Positions 33,898-45,136 of a stretch of 64,000 nt of DNA are shown in pieces; position 1 is the stretch's first letter; each line of letters opens with the position of its first letter. This DNA is from Scylla paramamosain (Eukaryota; Arthropoda; Malacostraca; Decapoda; Portunidae). Made by a program: the position numbers and the translations under genes. Location: assembly GCF_035594125.1 (NCBI RefSeq), contig NC_087163.1, forward strand, positions 835,001 to 899,000, written 5' to 3'. Under the pieces are notes generated by a model that was not told the origin of the DNA, did no database searches, and worked only from the letters and a program-made list of their open reading frames with translations.

Positions 33898-36800
33898 AAA
33901 TTGAATTGGGATGACCTTGTTCAAAAGAAAGTACCTGCTCCCTTTGTACCAAGAATCAGTACTGAGTTAGATGTTAGTAATTTTTCTGAAGAGTTCACTG
34001 CAATGATACCACAGGATTCTCCAGCAATCGTTCCTCCAGATGTTGAGAAAATGTTCAATGTAAGTACCCAAATAAGACTTAATTGTATATGCATATGTAT
34101 GAATGTATGTATGTATTTATATGAGTGTGTGTACTCTTCCAAAGATAGTATTGTTACATTATTATTTCAGGGCTACTCCTACGTTGCTCCATCAATTCTC
34201 TTCATTGACAGTGTCATCAGCGACAGCAGCAGCCTTTTCAAGATGTCACCAGACAGAAGACCTTCCACAACCAACCTATTATTGGCTTGTAGCTTTAAGG
34301 TTAGTACCCACTTTCTATTCTGCTGTTGCTGATTTACTTGCTAATTTTAATTCTTCACTATTAACTCTTTGACTGCTGCTGCTGCTGTTTGCTACATCTT
34401 TCCTTAACCACTAATCACTTTGAGACATTTTTACTTGTTCTACAGCCATCTCTAATCTTTAAACTGGGTACAAATTGCAAAATCCATTCTTTTTAATCCC
34501 CTTCTTTCACGTAGATGATTATTATAAAGATTTCATGCATTACTTCTGGTGCTGTAAATTGGTTTGTATCAGTGAAAGCATTAAAACATACTTGAATTTT
34601 TGGTGAATTGTCTCAGCATGATTTTGACAGTAAAGGTAAATAAATTGTCATAGTAGTAGCAGTAGTAATAATATAAGTATGCATGGCTGATGTCTTCCCC
34701 TGTGAGGGATAGATTCAGATTCAGATTCAGATTCTTTATTCCACGAAAGTGGTTATTAAGTACATTATATTTCACATAGCTTTACATAAATAAGGAGGTC
34801 ATAAAACTAAACTGTAGATTGAAATATCTTAGTATACTACTAAATGATTAAATTGCAGAATGTTGTCATCAAAAAATATTAAGAGTATAAAATAATCATG
34901 GTAACTAAAATAGTATTTCTACACTAAAGTGCAATGTCTACCTCTAAGTAAAATAAAATACATGAATGTCCTTAAAATTATGTTTAAATGATGATAAGAC
35001 CATAAAATGCTGGATAAAATATGGGTGTAAAGCTTCATCACTGTGCGTTTTCTAACATATGTCTAAAATATTTATATAATATTTGCAGATTGGAAATGTT
35101 TCCTGAGGTTAGTCTTAAAACTGTTTAGATTTTGAGACAGGGTGATGGTGGATGGGAGTTGGTTCCACAACTTAGGACCCAACACAGTGAGGTCCCTGGC
35201 ACCGCTGTCTGTTCTGGTCCGGGGAACATGCAAGTTGTTTCTTTGTCTAGTTTTACTGTTTGTCACATCATTTACAGTATTAAAAGATAAAAAGGATAGA
35301 AAGCCATCAGGATAACATCTTCGCAAATGTCAAACATATGTTTCTCCTTAACCCTGAGCCATTTAAGTTCTTTAAGGAAAGGTGATGCACGGTCATATTT
35401 CCTGCCACCTCCCACTGCTACTTTAGCTGCAAAGTTTTGAAGTTTTGGGGCCTTACACAGAAGAGTTTCGTTTGTTGATCCCCACACTTGAATGCAGTAA
35501 TATATTGTGCTTAATGCAAGTGATTGAGTAACAAGAATTCGTGTGGGTTTATCAAAACATTTACTAATTCGATTTATATACATTAATATGCCTGTCACCT
35601 TCTTCTGTAACTCATTTAAATGAACATCAAACAACATATATTTATCAAAATACACTCCTAAATTCTTAACATGATAACTTGAAAGTATGTTCTCTCCATC
35701 AAAATGTATGGTAGTGTCAGGAGGAATCTTAGCTAGGAGTTGGCGATTGCCTAGGAAAATACATTGCGTTTTACTTGGATTTAAAAGTAGGCCATTACTC
35801 AGAAAATAGCGTTTACATTGTCTTAGAGTTGTTTCAGCATCATTAATGAGTTGATGGATGTTGTTAACTGTGCCTTCGTGTAATATTTGAGTATCATCCG
35901 CGTATTGCACTATGAAACCATTAACGTGCTCTGACAGATCATTTACATAAATGCTGAACAATAGCGGGCCAAGAATTGAGCCTTCTGGGACTCCATAGTT
36001 CACTTTCTGGTCTTTAGATATTGCCCCATTCAAGCGGACAGACATGGTTCTGTTGGTCAAATAATTATCTAGACCTTTCCTTGTTGCTTGTTCAACTGCA
36101 TGATGTCTTTAACACACACTTCTCTACCCCATCCAAGTACTACCATCCAAGTAGCTTTCCTCACCTATCACTACTTTCAACTTCACTCACTCTTTCTTTT
36201 GGAGATGTCATTGATATGAAATCGTTTTGACACAAAATGATTTAAGTAACAATTAGTTTAAGATCATATTTTCTTTTCCTTGCATTTAATCATTGTATGC
36301 CTGTATCTAATTCATGTTGGTTTCACAGGCACACACCTATATTGTGATGGAGCTCCTTGGAGGTGGAGAGCTGGCTGCTTCAGAGGATCAGGAAACACGA
36401 GAGGTTCACAGAGGCTCGCCTCGGGCTTCGGTCGTCGTGAGGAACCTGGTGTCAGCAGTTCACTACGTGCACAGGAAAGGCATCAGTGTTCACGGAGACC
36501 TAAAGCCAGACAGGGGTGAAGAGTTAGGAGAGGGAGAAGAAATATGTTGGGAATTAATGGAATGGGAGGGAATAAAAATAGAAAAGTGGTTGGTGTTGAG
36601 GATAGACAGAAAAGAAAAGAAAGGAAAGGTGAAAAAAAGGAAGTTTTTTTGCATTGATTTTCCATCTGCTTATTTTAAAGAATTTATTGCATGGAATATT
36701 ATTGATCTCCATCATTTGTATGGCCTTTATAATAAAAAGTATGAATTTATTCCATTCAGATATTATCCTTCTCCGAGGCCATTCTAATCTAATTATCTTT

Positions 36801-36941
36801 TCACGGAATCTCTTGTTCAAGGATTCTTCTGAAGATTCAGTTATTAAGATTGTGGATTTTGGGTTTGCACATTTGATGCCTGACAAGGAAAAGGATGGCA
36901 GCACGAAGACACCGTGCTTCACTGTTCACTATGCAGCGCCT
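33898..36941 (+). pseudogene. MSK-type kinase (RPS6KA5/JIL-1 family) fragment, unit copy 1
   Basis: MSK kinases phosphorylate histone H3 and CREB in the nucleus. Exon 33898-34059 (KLNWDDLVQKKVPAPF...) is the AGC-kinase tail. Exon 34171-34299 (GYSYVAPSILF...) holds the hydrophobic motif. Exon 36329 to about 36511 (AHTYIVMELLGGGEL...) and about 36807-36941 (NLLFKDSSEDSVIKIVDFGFAH...HYAAP) are the middle of the C-terminal kinase. Exons for the ATP-binding lobe and everything after subdomain VIII are missing. HRD reads HGD. Two insertions between GGGEL and ASVVV shift then restore the frame. The acceptor before NLLF reads CGG instead of an AG. A LINE occupies the gap. This is a decayed fragment, not a kinase. 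Confidence 0.78.
34711..36112 (-). mobile_element. 5'-truncated CR1/L2-like LINE, unit copy 1
   Basis: The minus strand encodes the second half of a reverse transcriptase: GVPEGSILGPLLF, the catalytic YADDT, and a C-terminal R...DSGARDLTVLGPKLWNQLPS block. The main frame runs 36060-35272, then shifts into 35326-35072. The element ends at 34711 with tandem GAATCT units following AATAAA instead of poly(A), a tail type seen in CR1/L2-like elements. It lacks the endonuclease and the start of the RT, so it cannot move by itself. It sits where the kinase ATP-lobe exons should be. Confidence 0.82.
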
Positions 36942-37800
36942 CTGTTACATCCTGTTATTCACAGGTACAGGTTATAAAGTGGGTGTTGTTGTGCCCTGCA
37001 ACCAGAGATGTGGCCATTTCCTGTATGTGTTCCACCATGGCATTCACCAGCAGTACCACACCATAGAGTGTTGTTTCTTCCTTACACAGACCACCTAAAC
37101 AACATTCACAAGCTTAAACATTAGCAGTGAGTGCTTCTTTCTGTTTAAGTCCTGTTTGTTACTCCTCAAAACCTTCAAACAGTGCCAAAAGCCTCATATC
37201 TTCATGGTACCGCTTGAACATTCATGCACTGGTTGAGTATCTTGTGTGTAATTTTATGATGAAAGGTTTTTAATGCAGGGACAGTTGTTTATAGGGATTT
37301 TTACATTATTTTTAGTGTACAACCATCCAAAAGGCATTTAGCTCAGTGTTAGTGCAACAACCACACAGTACTGAATGTAGGGTTTCCTGTTTCATTAGAG
37401 ATTTCTCTGCAGTGGTGTTTTCAATACAAGGAGTGTTTTCTATAGTTATTTTCTTTATTTTGAGGGCTTGCTATATCCTGCACAACTCTAAAAATACATC
37501 AAATTAACCTCCCACCAAAGCACAATACAGACACTTCCATTGGCTGTAACATTACTGCTAATACTACAACATTCTTCCTGAGGGGAACCACACACATTAA
37601 CAATAACACATGTAACAAAAAACTACACCAAACATATTAAGCTCAACATTTTTGTATAATAATTTTTATAAACATGAATGACCAAAAATGGTTCTAGGAT
37701 AAAAGAGGAAAAAAATGACAGAACACTGCAGCATAACAGTACAAATGGCAGGTGTGTCTCTTTTCTCTTATTCCTTATTTGCAAGGATTAAAGCTGTTAC
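36942..37800. other. Non-coding spacer between the kinase fragment and EIF2B2
   Basis: The two fragments point towards each other (plus and minus) and end in this stretch. I see no further kinase exon and no other gene. Confidence 0.6.
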
Positions 37801-37801
37801 C

Positions 37802-39854
37802 TTAGAGATCACAAGAAGTGGGACGGTACAGTTCGCTAAGCTGCCGGTACACGTAGGATGGTGCAGTACCTCGACTGAAATGAAAGAGATTTAAATGGTC
37901 AGCAGCCATTATTTAAAGCTAAGTGAGTAGATGTGCAAGATAAACAGGGTACAGTAAAATCCCTCTTGTCCGGCATCAACGGGACCGCCGACGTGCCGGA
38001 CACTTGAATAGAAGTGAAATTATGTCCACGATGACCACCCTACACTCACGCATCTTACCACAACAATGATGATCAGCTGATCTGATCAGCTGCTTAAGTG
38101 TAAGCACAACACACTTCCTTTTTTCTACAACTTTAGGCGTGATGAAGGCGTCGGGCGATAAACAGTGCACACGCGGGACTGAGTCACTGAGTAAACACAG
38201 TGCAGTGGGCTGCGGGTGGCGCAAAGCAGTGCGCTGTGGTGGCAAGGGGACGGAGTATGCCTCGCGTGGGAATTTTAATTGATTTTGTGAGCACACGTTG
38301 ATTTTTTATTGATTTTAAGGCTCGGGGAAAAATGTGCCGGATACTTGAAGCTGGCGGATACTGGAATGCCGGATGAGAGGGATTTTACTGTATAATAAAT
38401 TGAGTAAGTTGTTTATCTCACTCATAAGTAAAACATAAAGGCCTTTCATTTGATGCATTTAGGATCAGAAGTTTTACTGGGAGATGAAGTACAGTGCTAA
38501 ATAACAGTTTGTGCATAAAGCTGACAAATACTGATGTCTCCTGAGGTCAGCCCAGGCCCAACAAGGAAAGCAAATAAAAAAATGAAATGAACCCCCAACA
38601 TCACACCTTGAAAGGACCACACAGTCATATGAACAACACAAACTCACTTGTTAGTTATGAAACCAGTGACATTTTCTGGAGGAACGTAATCTAGCTGAGT
38701 CAGCGCAGTATTTACAGACGGCCAAAACTTTGTTCCCTCTGGGATAATAGAAGTGGTGGTTTGGTGGCTTATTTCTTCACAGCCCATCAAGCTAAATTTG
38801 TATGTGGGAGTGCACACATACAGCTGAAAATGAAGATTTGTGACAATAAGCAAAATGCACAATTCATGCCATGATTTTCAATATTATATAGGTACTGATC
38901 TGATAGTATCTAGCTCCACATGAGACAACAGGTTGAGGTTTGAGAAAGGACCATCCAACACTCAACACGAGGAATGTATATCCACCTACATGAAATAAAC
39001 ATGTGGAAAAGGAATGTATCAAAAACTGGAATCAAGAATTTCTGTGAGAATAAAATGGTATGTACTTTTGTGATACCTTCCCTGTTCAATTTGCAACAGT
39101 AAATATGTTTCAAATACTGCCCCACTGAAAGAGGTATCAGGATAATGACTAACAAATAAAACTTACTGGAACAGAATAAAACTTTGGTGGTGAGGCAAGA
39201 GAGGCTGCACCAACAAAGGTCTCAATGCCTCCGTTGGTCACCACCGTCTCGGTGCCAACGATGACCTTGTTGACACGTGACATGATGGGGAACACTGCAG
39301 AGTCTTGAATTAATGTTGTCTCAATTCCAGCAGTACATAAAGCTTTTGCCACTGGGTGACCCTGCACAAGTAAAAGATGTATTGAGAACATAAGAACATA
39401 ATAAAATAAAGGAAGCTGCAAGAAGCCATCACCCCTACATGTGGCAGTCCCTGTGTTATGTATCGTGCACATCAGACACGATGACGTGAAAGAGACGCAT
39501 AAAACACCTTACATCATATTTAGGGGCACGTTCGGCAACAATAACGTGGAATTTCCTTTGTGTGGCTGCCTTGGTCAGGAAGGCCAAGACCAGTGGACAC
39601 ATTGCACACATCACAATGACCTCATCATTGTGAATCTTGCTTACACCTTGGGCAGCTATCAATTCTTGGCTGAAATAAAAGGAATCAATATAATACTGGT
39701 AACAAACAACGTCAATGTCCCAAATGTCAGTGTAATCTTTACTCTACCTTTGTTCAACCTCAGCTTTCTGTTCACCAATGGCCTCAAGTACTCTGTCCTG
39801 CAGCTCTGGAATAACCTCCGTGCATTTTGGGAGATCTCCACATGCAGGGTGAGT
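37802..39854 (-). CDS. EIF2B2: Translation initiation factor eIF2B subunit beta, C-terminal exons, unit copy 1
   Basis: eIF2B is the guanine-nucleotide exchange factor that recycles eIF2 in the cytoplasm, and beta belongs to its regulatory core. Minus-strand exons in coding order are about 39854-39748 (EVIPELQDRVLEAI), 39669-39513 (AAQGVSKIHNDEV...KFHVIVAERAP), 39361-39167 (AGIETTLIQDSAVF, MSRVNKVIVG), 38823-38648 (LDYVPPENVTGFITN) and 37874-37802 (APSYVYRQLSELYRP, TAA). All join in phase with consensus borders. The usual beta subunit has about 350 residues; about 225 are here. The first exon's 5' edge is uncertain because its acceptor (CTAGTAG) is weak. No N-terminal exon is seen up to 44.5 kb. 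The reading frame is intact, so this may be a partial copy of a gene elsewhere. Confidence 0.78.
37952..38390. mobile_element. Tigger/pogo-like MITE, 439 bp, unit copy 1
   Basis: Terminal inverted repeats CAGTAAAATCCCTCT..TCCGGCAT, with two mismatches over about 24 bp, are flanked on both sides by TA, the target duplication of the Tc1/mariner/pogo group. There is no transposase inside. A perfect GATCAGCTGATC palindrome lies near 38070. It is inserted in the last intron of the EIF2B2 copy. Confidence 0.88.
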
Positions 39855-39974
39855 CTACTAGCATGGACTGTGAGAGGCTTGGGTACTCCACACCTTGCTT
39901 CTCTCCACGTGGTGTGTTGTGTTCATCAATTACTATCTGCGTGAAGAAGAAAAATAACTTAAATTAATAAATGA

Positions 39975-39975
39975 G

Positions 39976-40019
<44 letters not shown>

Positions 40020-40036
40020 ACAGAAAGGCAAAATAC

Positions 40037-40087
<51 letters not shown>

Positions 40088-40117
40088 CTGTACTTAAGCA
40101 ATTATATCTTTCCATAC

Positions 40118-40151
<34 letters not shown>

Positions 40152-40216
40152 AACGTTTCCCTAAGGGCGTTACATCACTGTGTGTGTGTGTTCTATATCT
40201 CTAGGGCGGAATCTTT

Positions 40217-40250
<34 letters not shown>
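39975..40250. repeat. (CA)n / (GA)n microsatellite cluster, unit copy 1
   Basis: (CA)n at about 39977-40015, (GA)n at 40040-40086, (CA)n at about 40120-40150 and (GA)n at about 40220-40251. Tract lengths differ from copies 2 and 3 and account for most of the length difference between units. Confidence 0.93.
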
Positions 40251-40254
<4 letters not shown>

Positions 40255-40324
40255 GGAAACAAGGAAGAGAATGAAAAATAAATAAAAAAGCAAGAATAAT
40301 GATGATAACAACAACAATAAAAGG

Positions 40325-40452
40325 AGGTCAGTTTTTTTTTTTTTATGGGATACTTATGTGAATTGAAATACGCCTAAATGTTTACGTTCTTGAGAGAAAA
40401 CGGAGGTCAGTTTTTTATTTTTATGGGATACTTATGTGAATTGAAATACGCT
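40325..40452. repeat. Local direct repeat, about 50 bp
   Basis: GAGGTCAGTTTTTT...ATGGGATACTTATGTGAATTG...AAATACGC occurs twice, 80 bp apart (about 40325 and 40405), in all three units. Confidence 0.85.
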
Positions 40453-42600
40453 CAGTTATTTGTATATCACTGCTTCACAGACATCTCCAGCACGTGTTCC
40501 CTTTGAGTAGCACCAAACCCACCAACACCCACACATTGGTAAGCCTTCTAAGCACATACTAGTTTACATTGGCGCAGATATATTAAAAAGATTAATCACA
40601 AAAGACTAATTAAAAACATATATTCAGTACATGCAGGTGGGCTCTCCTTGACACACAGAGAAAGGCTGGTAATTCTCTGTTGATCATTAGCTACAGTATG
40701 GAAGCCTCTGTTATACTTCGATATCTCTGTGAAGTATTGTTGTTTTTTAACGTCAAATGGTAAATATTTAATAATTATAAGGTAAGATATAACAGTATTA
40801 AGCCAAGCCTTTAATTCACACAAGCTTTTCAATGATTGCACATTACGCCACACAAGGGACGAGACATTGCAGTGTAAGCCACGACCAGTTTGAATTTGGC
40901 GCTTCAATCAGTAAACGTCTACATACTTTGACAATTACAGTGATAATGGCCTGAGATTTATTTTTACACGCTTATAATTCTTTATATTTAATTTTCTATT
41001 AGTTTAGTTTAATATAAAAGAAGTTGGTGGTTGTTATTGAAAGGTAAAAGTGTGTTGTGGATAGGTTTGTGTCCGTACTGTGCAGAGCAGGCCAAGGGAG
41101 GACAACACAGCACCAGACGTGACACAGAAAGGCACTGTGTTCAAAGGGTGCCATAAACTGTGGCTTTATTTAATGTATTTTGGCAGAACAAGACAGTGAC
41201 AGGGCCGTGGGTGCCTGCGTGTGCTGGTGCAAGCTTGGTGCCTGCCTGGAGGTGCCTACAGGGAGGTGCCTACAGGGCCACCAAGGCTAATATTGGTAAG
41301 AAACCTTCCCACCACTTGTCCAGCCAGCTAATTTGCACAGTCTGATGTAACAGGCGGTGACTGTGATAGTGTTGTTACCTGTCACCCACAACAACAACAA
41401 CAACACAGGGCTGTCAGGTTTATTGTTAAGCCTGGTATTTCATGTTTTTGCACCTCGTTAGCAATATATTGATGTGACGCAGCATTCCACGGTGCCACAA
41501 GCGCTCCAAGCCTCCACCACAAAACTCTTACTAATTAACCATGACAGGAATTAGAAAAACGTAAAAAAAATCCACTTGCCTTATGTTATCAGCTGAGGTG
41601 GAGGCAGCCTTCCCCATTTATCCGCCAATATCTGCTTTATTTGTCACTTATTGTAAGCCTAACACGTCACTAAGTGGAGCCACATGACAAGGCTTTCATA
41701 TCCGCTAGCTAGATATATCCGCCATTGCCTCATTTAGTTACGATGGAAGAATAACAGGCAAAATAGCGGCCGTCCTCTCCACTGGCAAGGGCCGCCATGA
41801 TGCCTGGCTACCTGTTTGAATCTGTGGGTTCCAATATTTTTTTGGTATTTTTCTTAACTTCTTTATTTTGGTAGTATAGCATGTTTTTATGGTTTAGAAA
41901 AATAATTATTTGCTTTAGAAGTGTTTTCGCTGCTTGTGTTGACTTGTGTCCAATTTTGTGTTGATTGACGAAAATGTGGGGTGTTTTTTTGACGCTATTT
42001 TGACAAACTTGGTTTTTTATTTCACGCTCTAATTACGTCTTTTGTATTTCTAAAAATTGCTTATGATTTTTAAATTGTTTTCTGGTTCCTGTTGAGAGGA
42101 ATAAGTGGGTTTTAAAAATGGTTTATGGTCCTGTTAAAAGTTGTGATTATAACACTTTTTGTGTTATTGTGTCTCTATTTCAGCTTGTAACTAACTTTTT
42201 AATGCCTGAAAAAATAGTTTGTATGTTTTAAAGTGTTTTATCTTGTTGTTGAGTCAAAATAGGTGGACTTTCCAGTGGTTTTTAATCGTAATTAGGTTCC
42301 AACACTTGTTTTTTACACAATTTCGGTTTTATTTGTTTATTCTTGTTCCAGGTAACTTTTGATGGTGTAAGATGATAGTTCAGATTTTTTAAAATTTTTT
42401 ACGTTCCTAAAAATTCAAATGCTGTGGAGTTTTCAATGATTTAAATGGTGCCGAATATTTCAACACTTTTTCCATATTTCATTTGGATATTTTTTAAATA
42501 CTACTCAAGCTGGAGCTGTTATAATATTGTGGATATTTTTTAAAGTATTTGTCAAGTCAGAATATATAAGGCATTCCAGCCTAGCTCCATTTTTTCGAGG
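40453..42600. other. Non-coding part of unit copy 1
   Basis: No supported gene. The first half has a few short frames without homology. A small tandem of GGAGGTGCCTACAG lies near 41248-41275. From 41820 the DNA is T-rich. Two ATGGCGG contexts on the minus strand (near 41797 and 42660) hint at first exons, but neither frame can be tied to a protein. Confidence 0.5.
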
Positions 42601-42644
42601 GGTCAATTTCGAAATGAAATCCGTTACGGTACGTAAATTAGCCG

Positions 42645-42652
42645 TGACGTCA
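42645..42652. promoter_or_regulatory. CRE palindrome in a candidate promoter, unit copy 1
   Basis: TGACGTCA lies next to ATCCGCCATGATGG, a CRE beside an ATGGCGG start-like or YY1-like context, in a CpG-containing patch (42590-42690) within AT-rich DNA. Whether it drives any transcript is unknown. Confidence 0.35.
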
Positions 42653-42929
42653 CATCCGCCATGATGGACCCGGGCCCTTGATCGGCTCCGCTGTCTCCTC
42701 GGTAATAATTATCGTATTTTGCAGTGTTTTCCTGGTGTTTCCACGTGTTTCTAAACTCAGACGTGTAGATAAGAGTAGAATGAGTAAGAAAATAAGAGAA
42801 ATAGAGGAGGAAGAGGAAGGGAGAAGGAATAGAGGAGGTGGTAAAACAGAAAAATGATAAGAAAACAATATTTAGCTTAATTTTCCCTGCTGCCCTGTCT
42901 GTCTTGGTAGTATTTGTCTTCCCTGACAG

Positions 42930-43560
42930 TGCTTCCAGTGTATTTGGTGTGTTTAAGAGGTGTTGGAGTGTGTCTGGAGGTGTTTAGGGAGTGTTGCAGT
43001 GTGTCTGGAGGTGTTGAAAGGGTGTTGAAGTGTGTGTTTTAGGGATTTGGTGATGTTTGAGTCAATATTTAGCGTTCCTGGTGTGTTTTGGGGTGTCTTA
43101 GGCTTGTTTAGGAGTGCTTTAAGTGTGTTTTGGACTGTTTTCAATGTTTTGTGATGTTTCAAGTGTATTTTAGGATGTTATGGACGAGTTTGGGTGTGTT
43201 TTGTGTGGATACCGGGGAATTTTGGGTGCGTTTGTGAATATTTTAGGTCAGTGTGGGTGTTTTGGGGTGTTTTAAGTGTGTTTTGGGCCGTTTTCAGTGT
43301 TTTGGGATGTTTTAAGTGTGTTTTAGGATGTTATGGATGAGTTTGAGTGTGTTTTGGGTAGGTACGGTGTGTTTTCGATGCGTTTTAAGTCAATTTGGTG
43401 AGTTTTGGAGTATTTTAAGTGTGTTTGGGGATATTTTGGTGCACTTTCGATGTGTTTAGGGTGTTTTTTGTGCGTTTAGGAGTGTTTAAGGTGTTTTAAG
43501 GTGTTTTAGTGTGATTGGAGTTGCTTTTGAGGTGTTTTGGTTATGTTAAAGGCATGTTGC
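42930..43560. repeat. Degenerate G/T-rich repeat, unit copy 1
   Basis: Irregular units like TGTTTTGGGGTGTTTTAAGTG with frequent GGG/GGGG runs. It is the complement of the motif family at 27330-27570. Confidence 0.75.
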
Positions 43561-43899
43561 AGATAAGTACTGGGTCTTTGAGGGTAGAAGTGGTGTGCTG
43601 GAGGTAAAATAAAAGGTTCTGGAGTGTTTTAGGGGGGACTGTGATAGTAGAAGCGTGTCAGGGGTGTTATAGCGTGTGTTGTGATGTATGAAGCTTCTAG
43701 ATGCATGTGGGGGCGATGTCTGGGTCTGTACGAGGTGTTGTGGTGTTGGAGTCCTAGCAGGGGAAGGTACTGGAGGTTGTAGTGATGGGTAGAGGGTAAA
43801 AACAGAGGTACACTTTAGGTTAGGTAAGGTTAAGTGTTCATTGGTGTTGATTCAGTAATACAATCTTTTTTTTTTCAGATACAAATGTAGAGGGACGAA

Positions 43900-44041
43900 A
43901 TAGAGAAGCAGGAAGACCACCACCACCACCACCACCACCACCAGCAGTGTGGAAGAAAGGTTAGACAAGCGAAGAAAGTTGGAAAATTAATAATTAAACG
44001 CTTGCTGTCTTTTATTATCTTGAGTATAAAATGGTTATATG

Positions 44042-44140
<99 letters not shown>

Positions 44141-44379
44141 ATTAGTAACCCTGTTGACAGAAGTGACATCCGCGTCTTCTTAGATGTAAACAAAGCGGTA
44201 CTTTCCTTCCAGCTGGTGATAAAACTCTCTCTCGCTCTCCCTCACTCTCCCTCACTCTCCCACGCCACGGAAGCAGTGGAATAAAGCACAGGAGGAGGAA
44301 GTGAGAGGATAATGAAGTTTGGAAGTTTGTGATACGTAAGAAGGTTACATGTTGTGAGAGGAATATAGTGCTGTCTGTC

Positions 44380-44419
<40 letters not shown>

Positions 44420-44490
44420 GAAGAAAATGCTATATTATATCTACGTGTTTAAAAGTTTCTGTGAGGGAATGTGTGTGTGTGTGTGTGTGT
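43900..44490. repeat. (CCA)n, (CT)n and (GT)n tracts at the end of unit copy 1
   Basis: (CCA)n at about 43915-43943, (CT)n at about 44045-44137, and (GT)n at about 44386-44416 and 44470-44491. The stretch up to 44465 is mirrored in inverted form at 29230-30001. Confidence 0.9.
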
Positions 44491-44636
44491 GTCCCTCCTA
44501 TATATACAAAAAATAAAACAAAATAAATAAATAAATAAATAAAGTAAAACAAGAACATTTTTACGACTTTAAATAATTTTCCCGACACACTTGTGCATGG
44601 AGGCAGTGTTCCATGAGTGTTGAGTGACAAATATTG
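44491..44636 (-). repeat. Inverted intron-1 segment at the unit 1/2 junction
   Basis: TCCCTCCTATATATAC...GAGTGACAAATATTG is the reverse complement of 32568-32713, which lies in intron 1 of the MFSD10-like copy 1. It repeats at 56221-56366. MFSD10 exon 1 is absent at both junctions. Confidence 0.9.
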
Positions 44637-44925
44637 GCTTAACTTAACTTAACTTAAATATTGACTTAACTTAACCTAACCTAACTTCTTTTAACCTAAC
44701 CTAACTTAACTTAACCTAACCTAACCTAACTTAACCTAACCTAACCTAACTTAACCTAACCTAACATATGCTAACTTAACCTAACCTAACCTAACCTAAC
44801 CCAACCTAACCTAACTTAACCTAACCTAACCTAACATATGCTAACTTACCCTTACCTAACATATGCTAACCTAACCTAACTTAACGTAACCTAACCTCAC
44901 ATAACCTAACCGAACCTAACACCCG
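44637..44925 (+). repeat. TTAGG-type array (CCTAA strand), unit copy 2
   Basis: Shorter than in copy 1, and starts with AACTT units. It ends in the acceptor of the exon at 44929. Confidence 0.92.
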
Positions 44926-44928
44926 CAG

Positions 44929-45136
44929 AGGAACGCACGGACAAGCAAGGTGGTATTCGGCAGTCTGATCCTGGACCTGCTTGGCTTCACGGTGGTGCTG
45001 GCTCTGTTTCCTGCTCTCCTCGACTATTATTCCAAGCACGACTCCAGCAGCTTGTATTCCTCTCTGCTCTCCTGTGTCACGTATTACCAGCACATCATCG
45101 GCGTCCCTGCGAGGTTCCACTCTGTCTTGTTTGGTG
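44929..45136 (+). pseudogene. MFSD10-like exon 2, unit copy 2
   Basis: 208 bp, open, with acceptor CACCCGCAG and donor GTATGT. It encodes RNARTSKVVFGSLILDLLGF and on to SVLFG. There is no exon 1 upstream and no later exon downstream, so it is an isolated exon. Confidence 0.75.

Larger units (their letters stand above)
32776..44490 (+). repeat. 11.7-kb amplified unit, copy 1
   Basis: This segment recurs at 44491-56220 and from 56221 to the window end with only scattered substitutions and microsatellite length changes. The order is TTAGG-type array, MFSD10-like exon, MSK-like kinase fragment carrying a LINE, EIF2B2 exons on the minus strand with a MITE between two of them, CA/GA repeats, CRE-containing candidate promoter, G/T-rich repeat, (CT)n and (GT)n. 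Copy 1 differs at its left edge because it keeps part of MFSD10 exon 1. Confidence 0.92.

Noticed and set aside
36483..36922. Minus-strand frames over the kinase fragment (60 and 122 codons)
   Set aside because: They are antisense to the recognisable kinase exons and lack homology.
39441..39944. 167-codon plus-strand frame, repeated in each unit
   Set aside because: It is antisense to EIF2B2 exons, which have homology and splice borders. The plus frame has neither.
40596..40907. 103-codon minus-strand frame as an N-terminal EIF2B2 exon
   Set aside because: The residues do not resemble the helical N-terminal region of eIF2B beta and no donor site fits.
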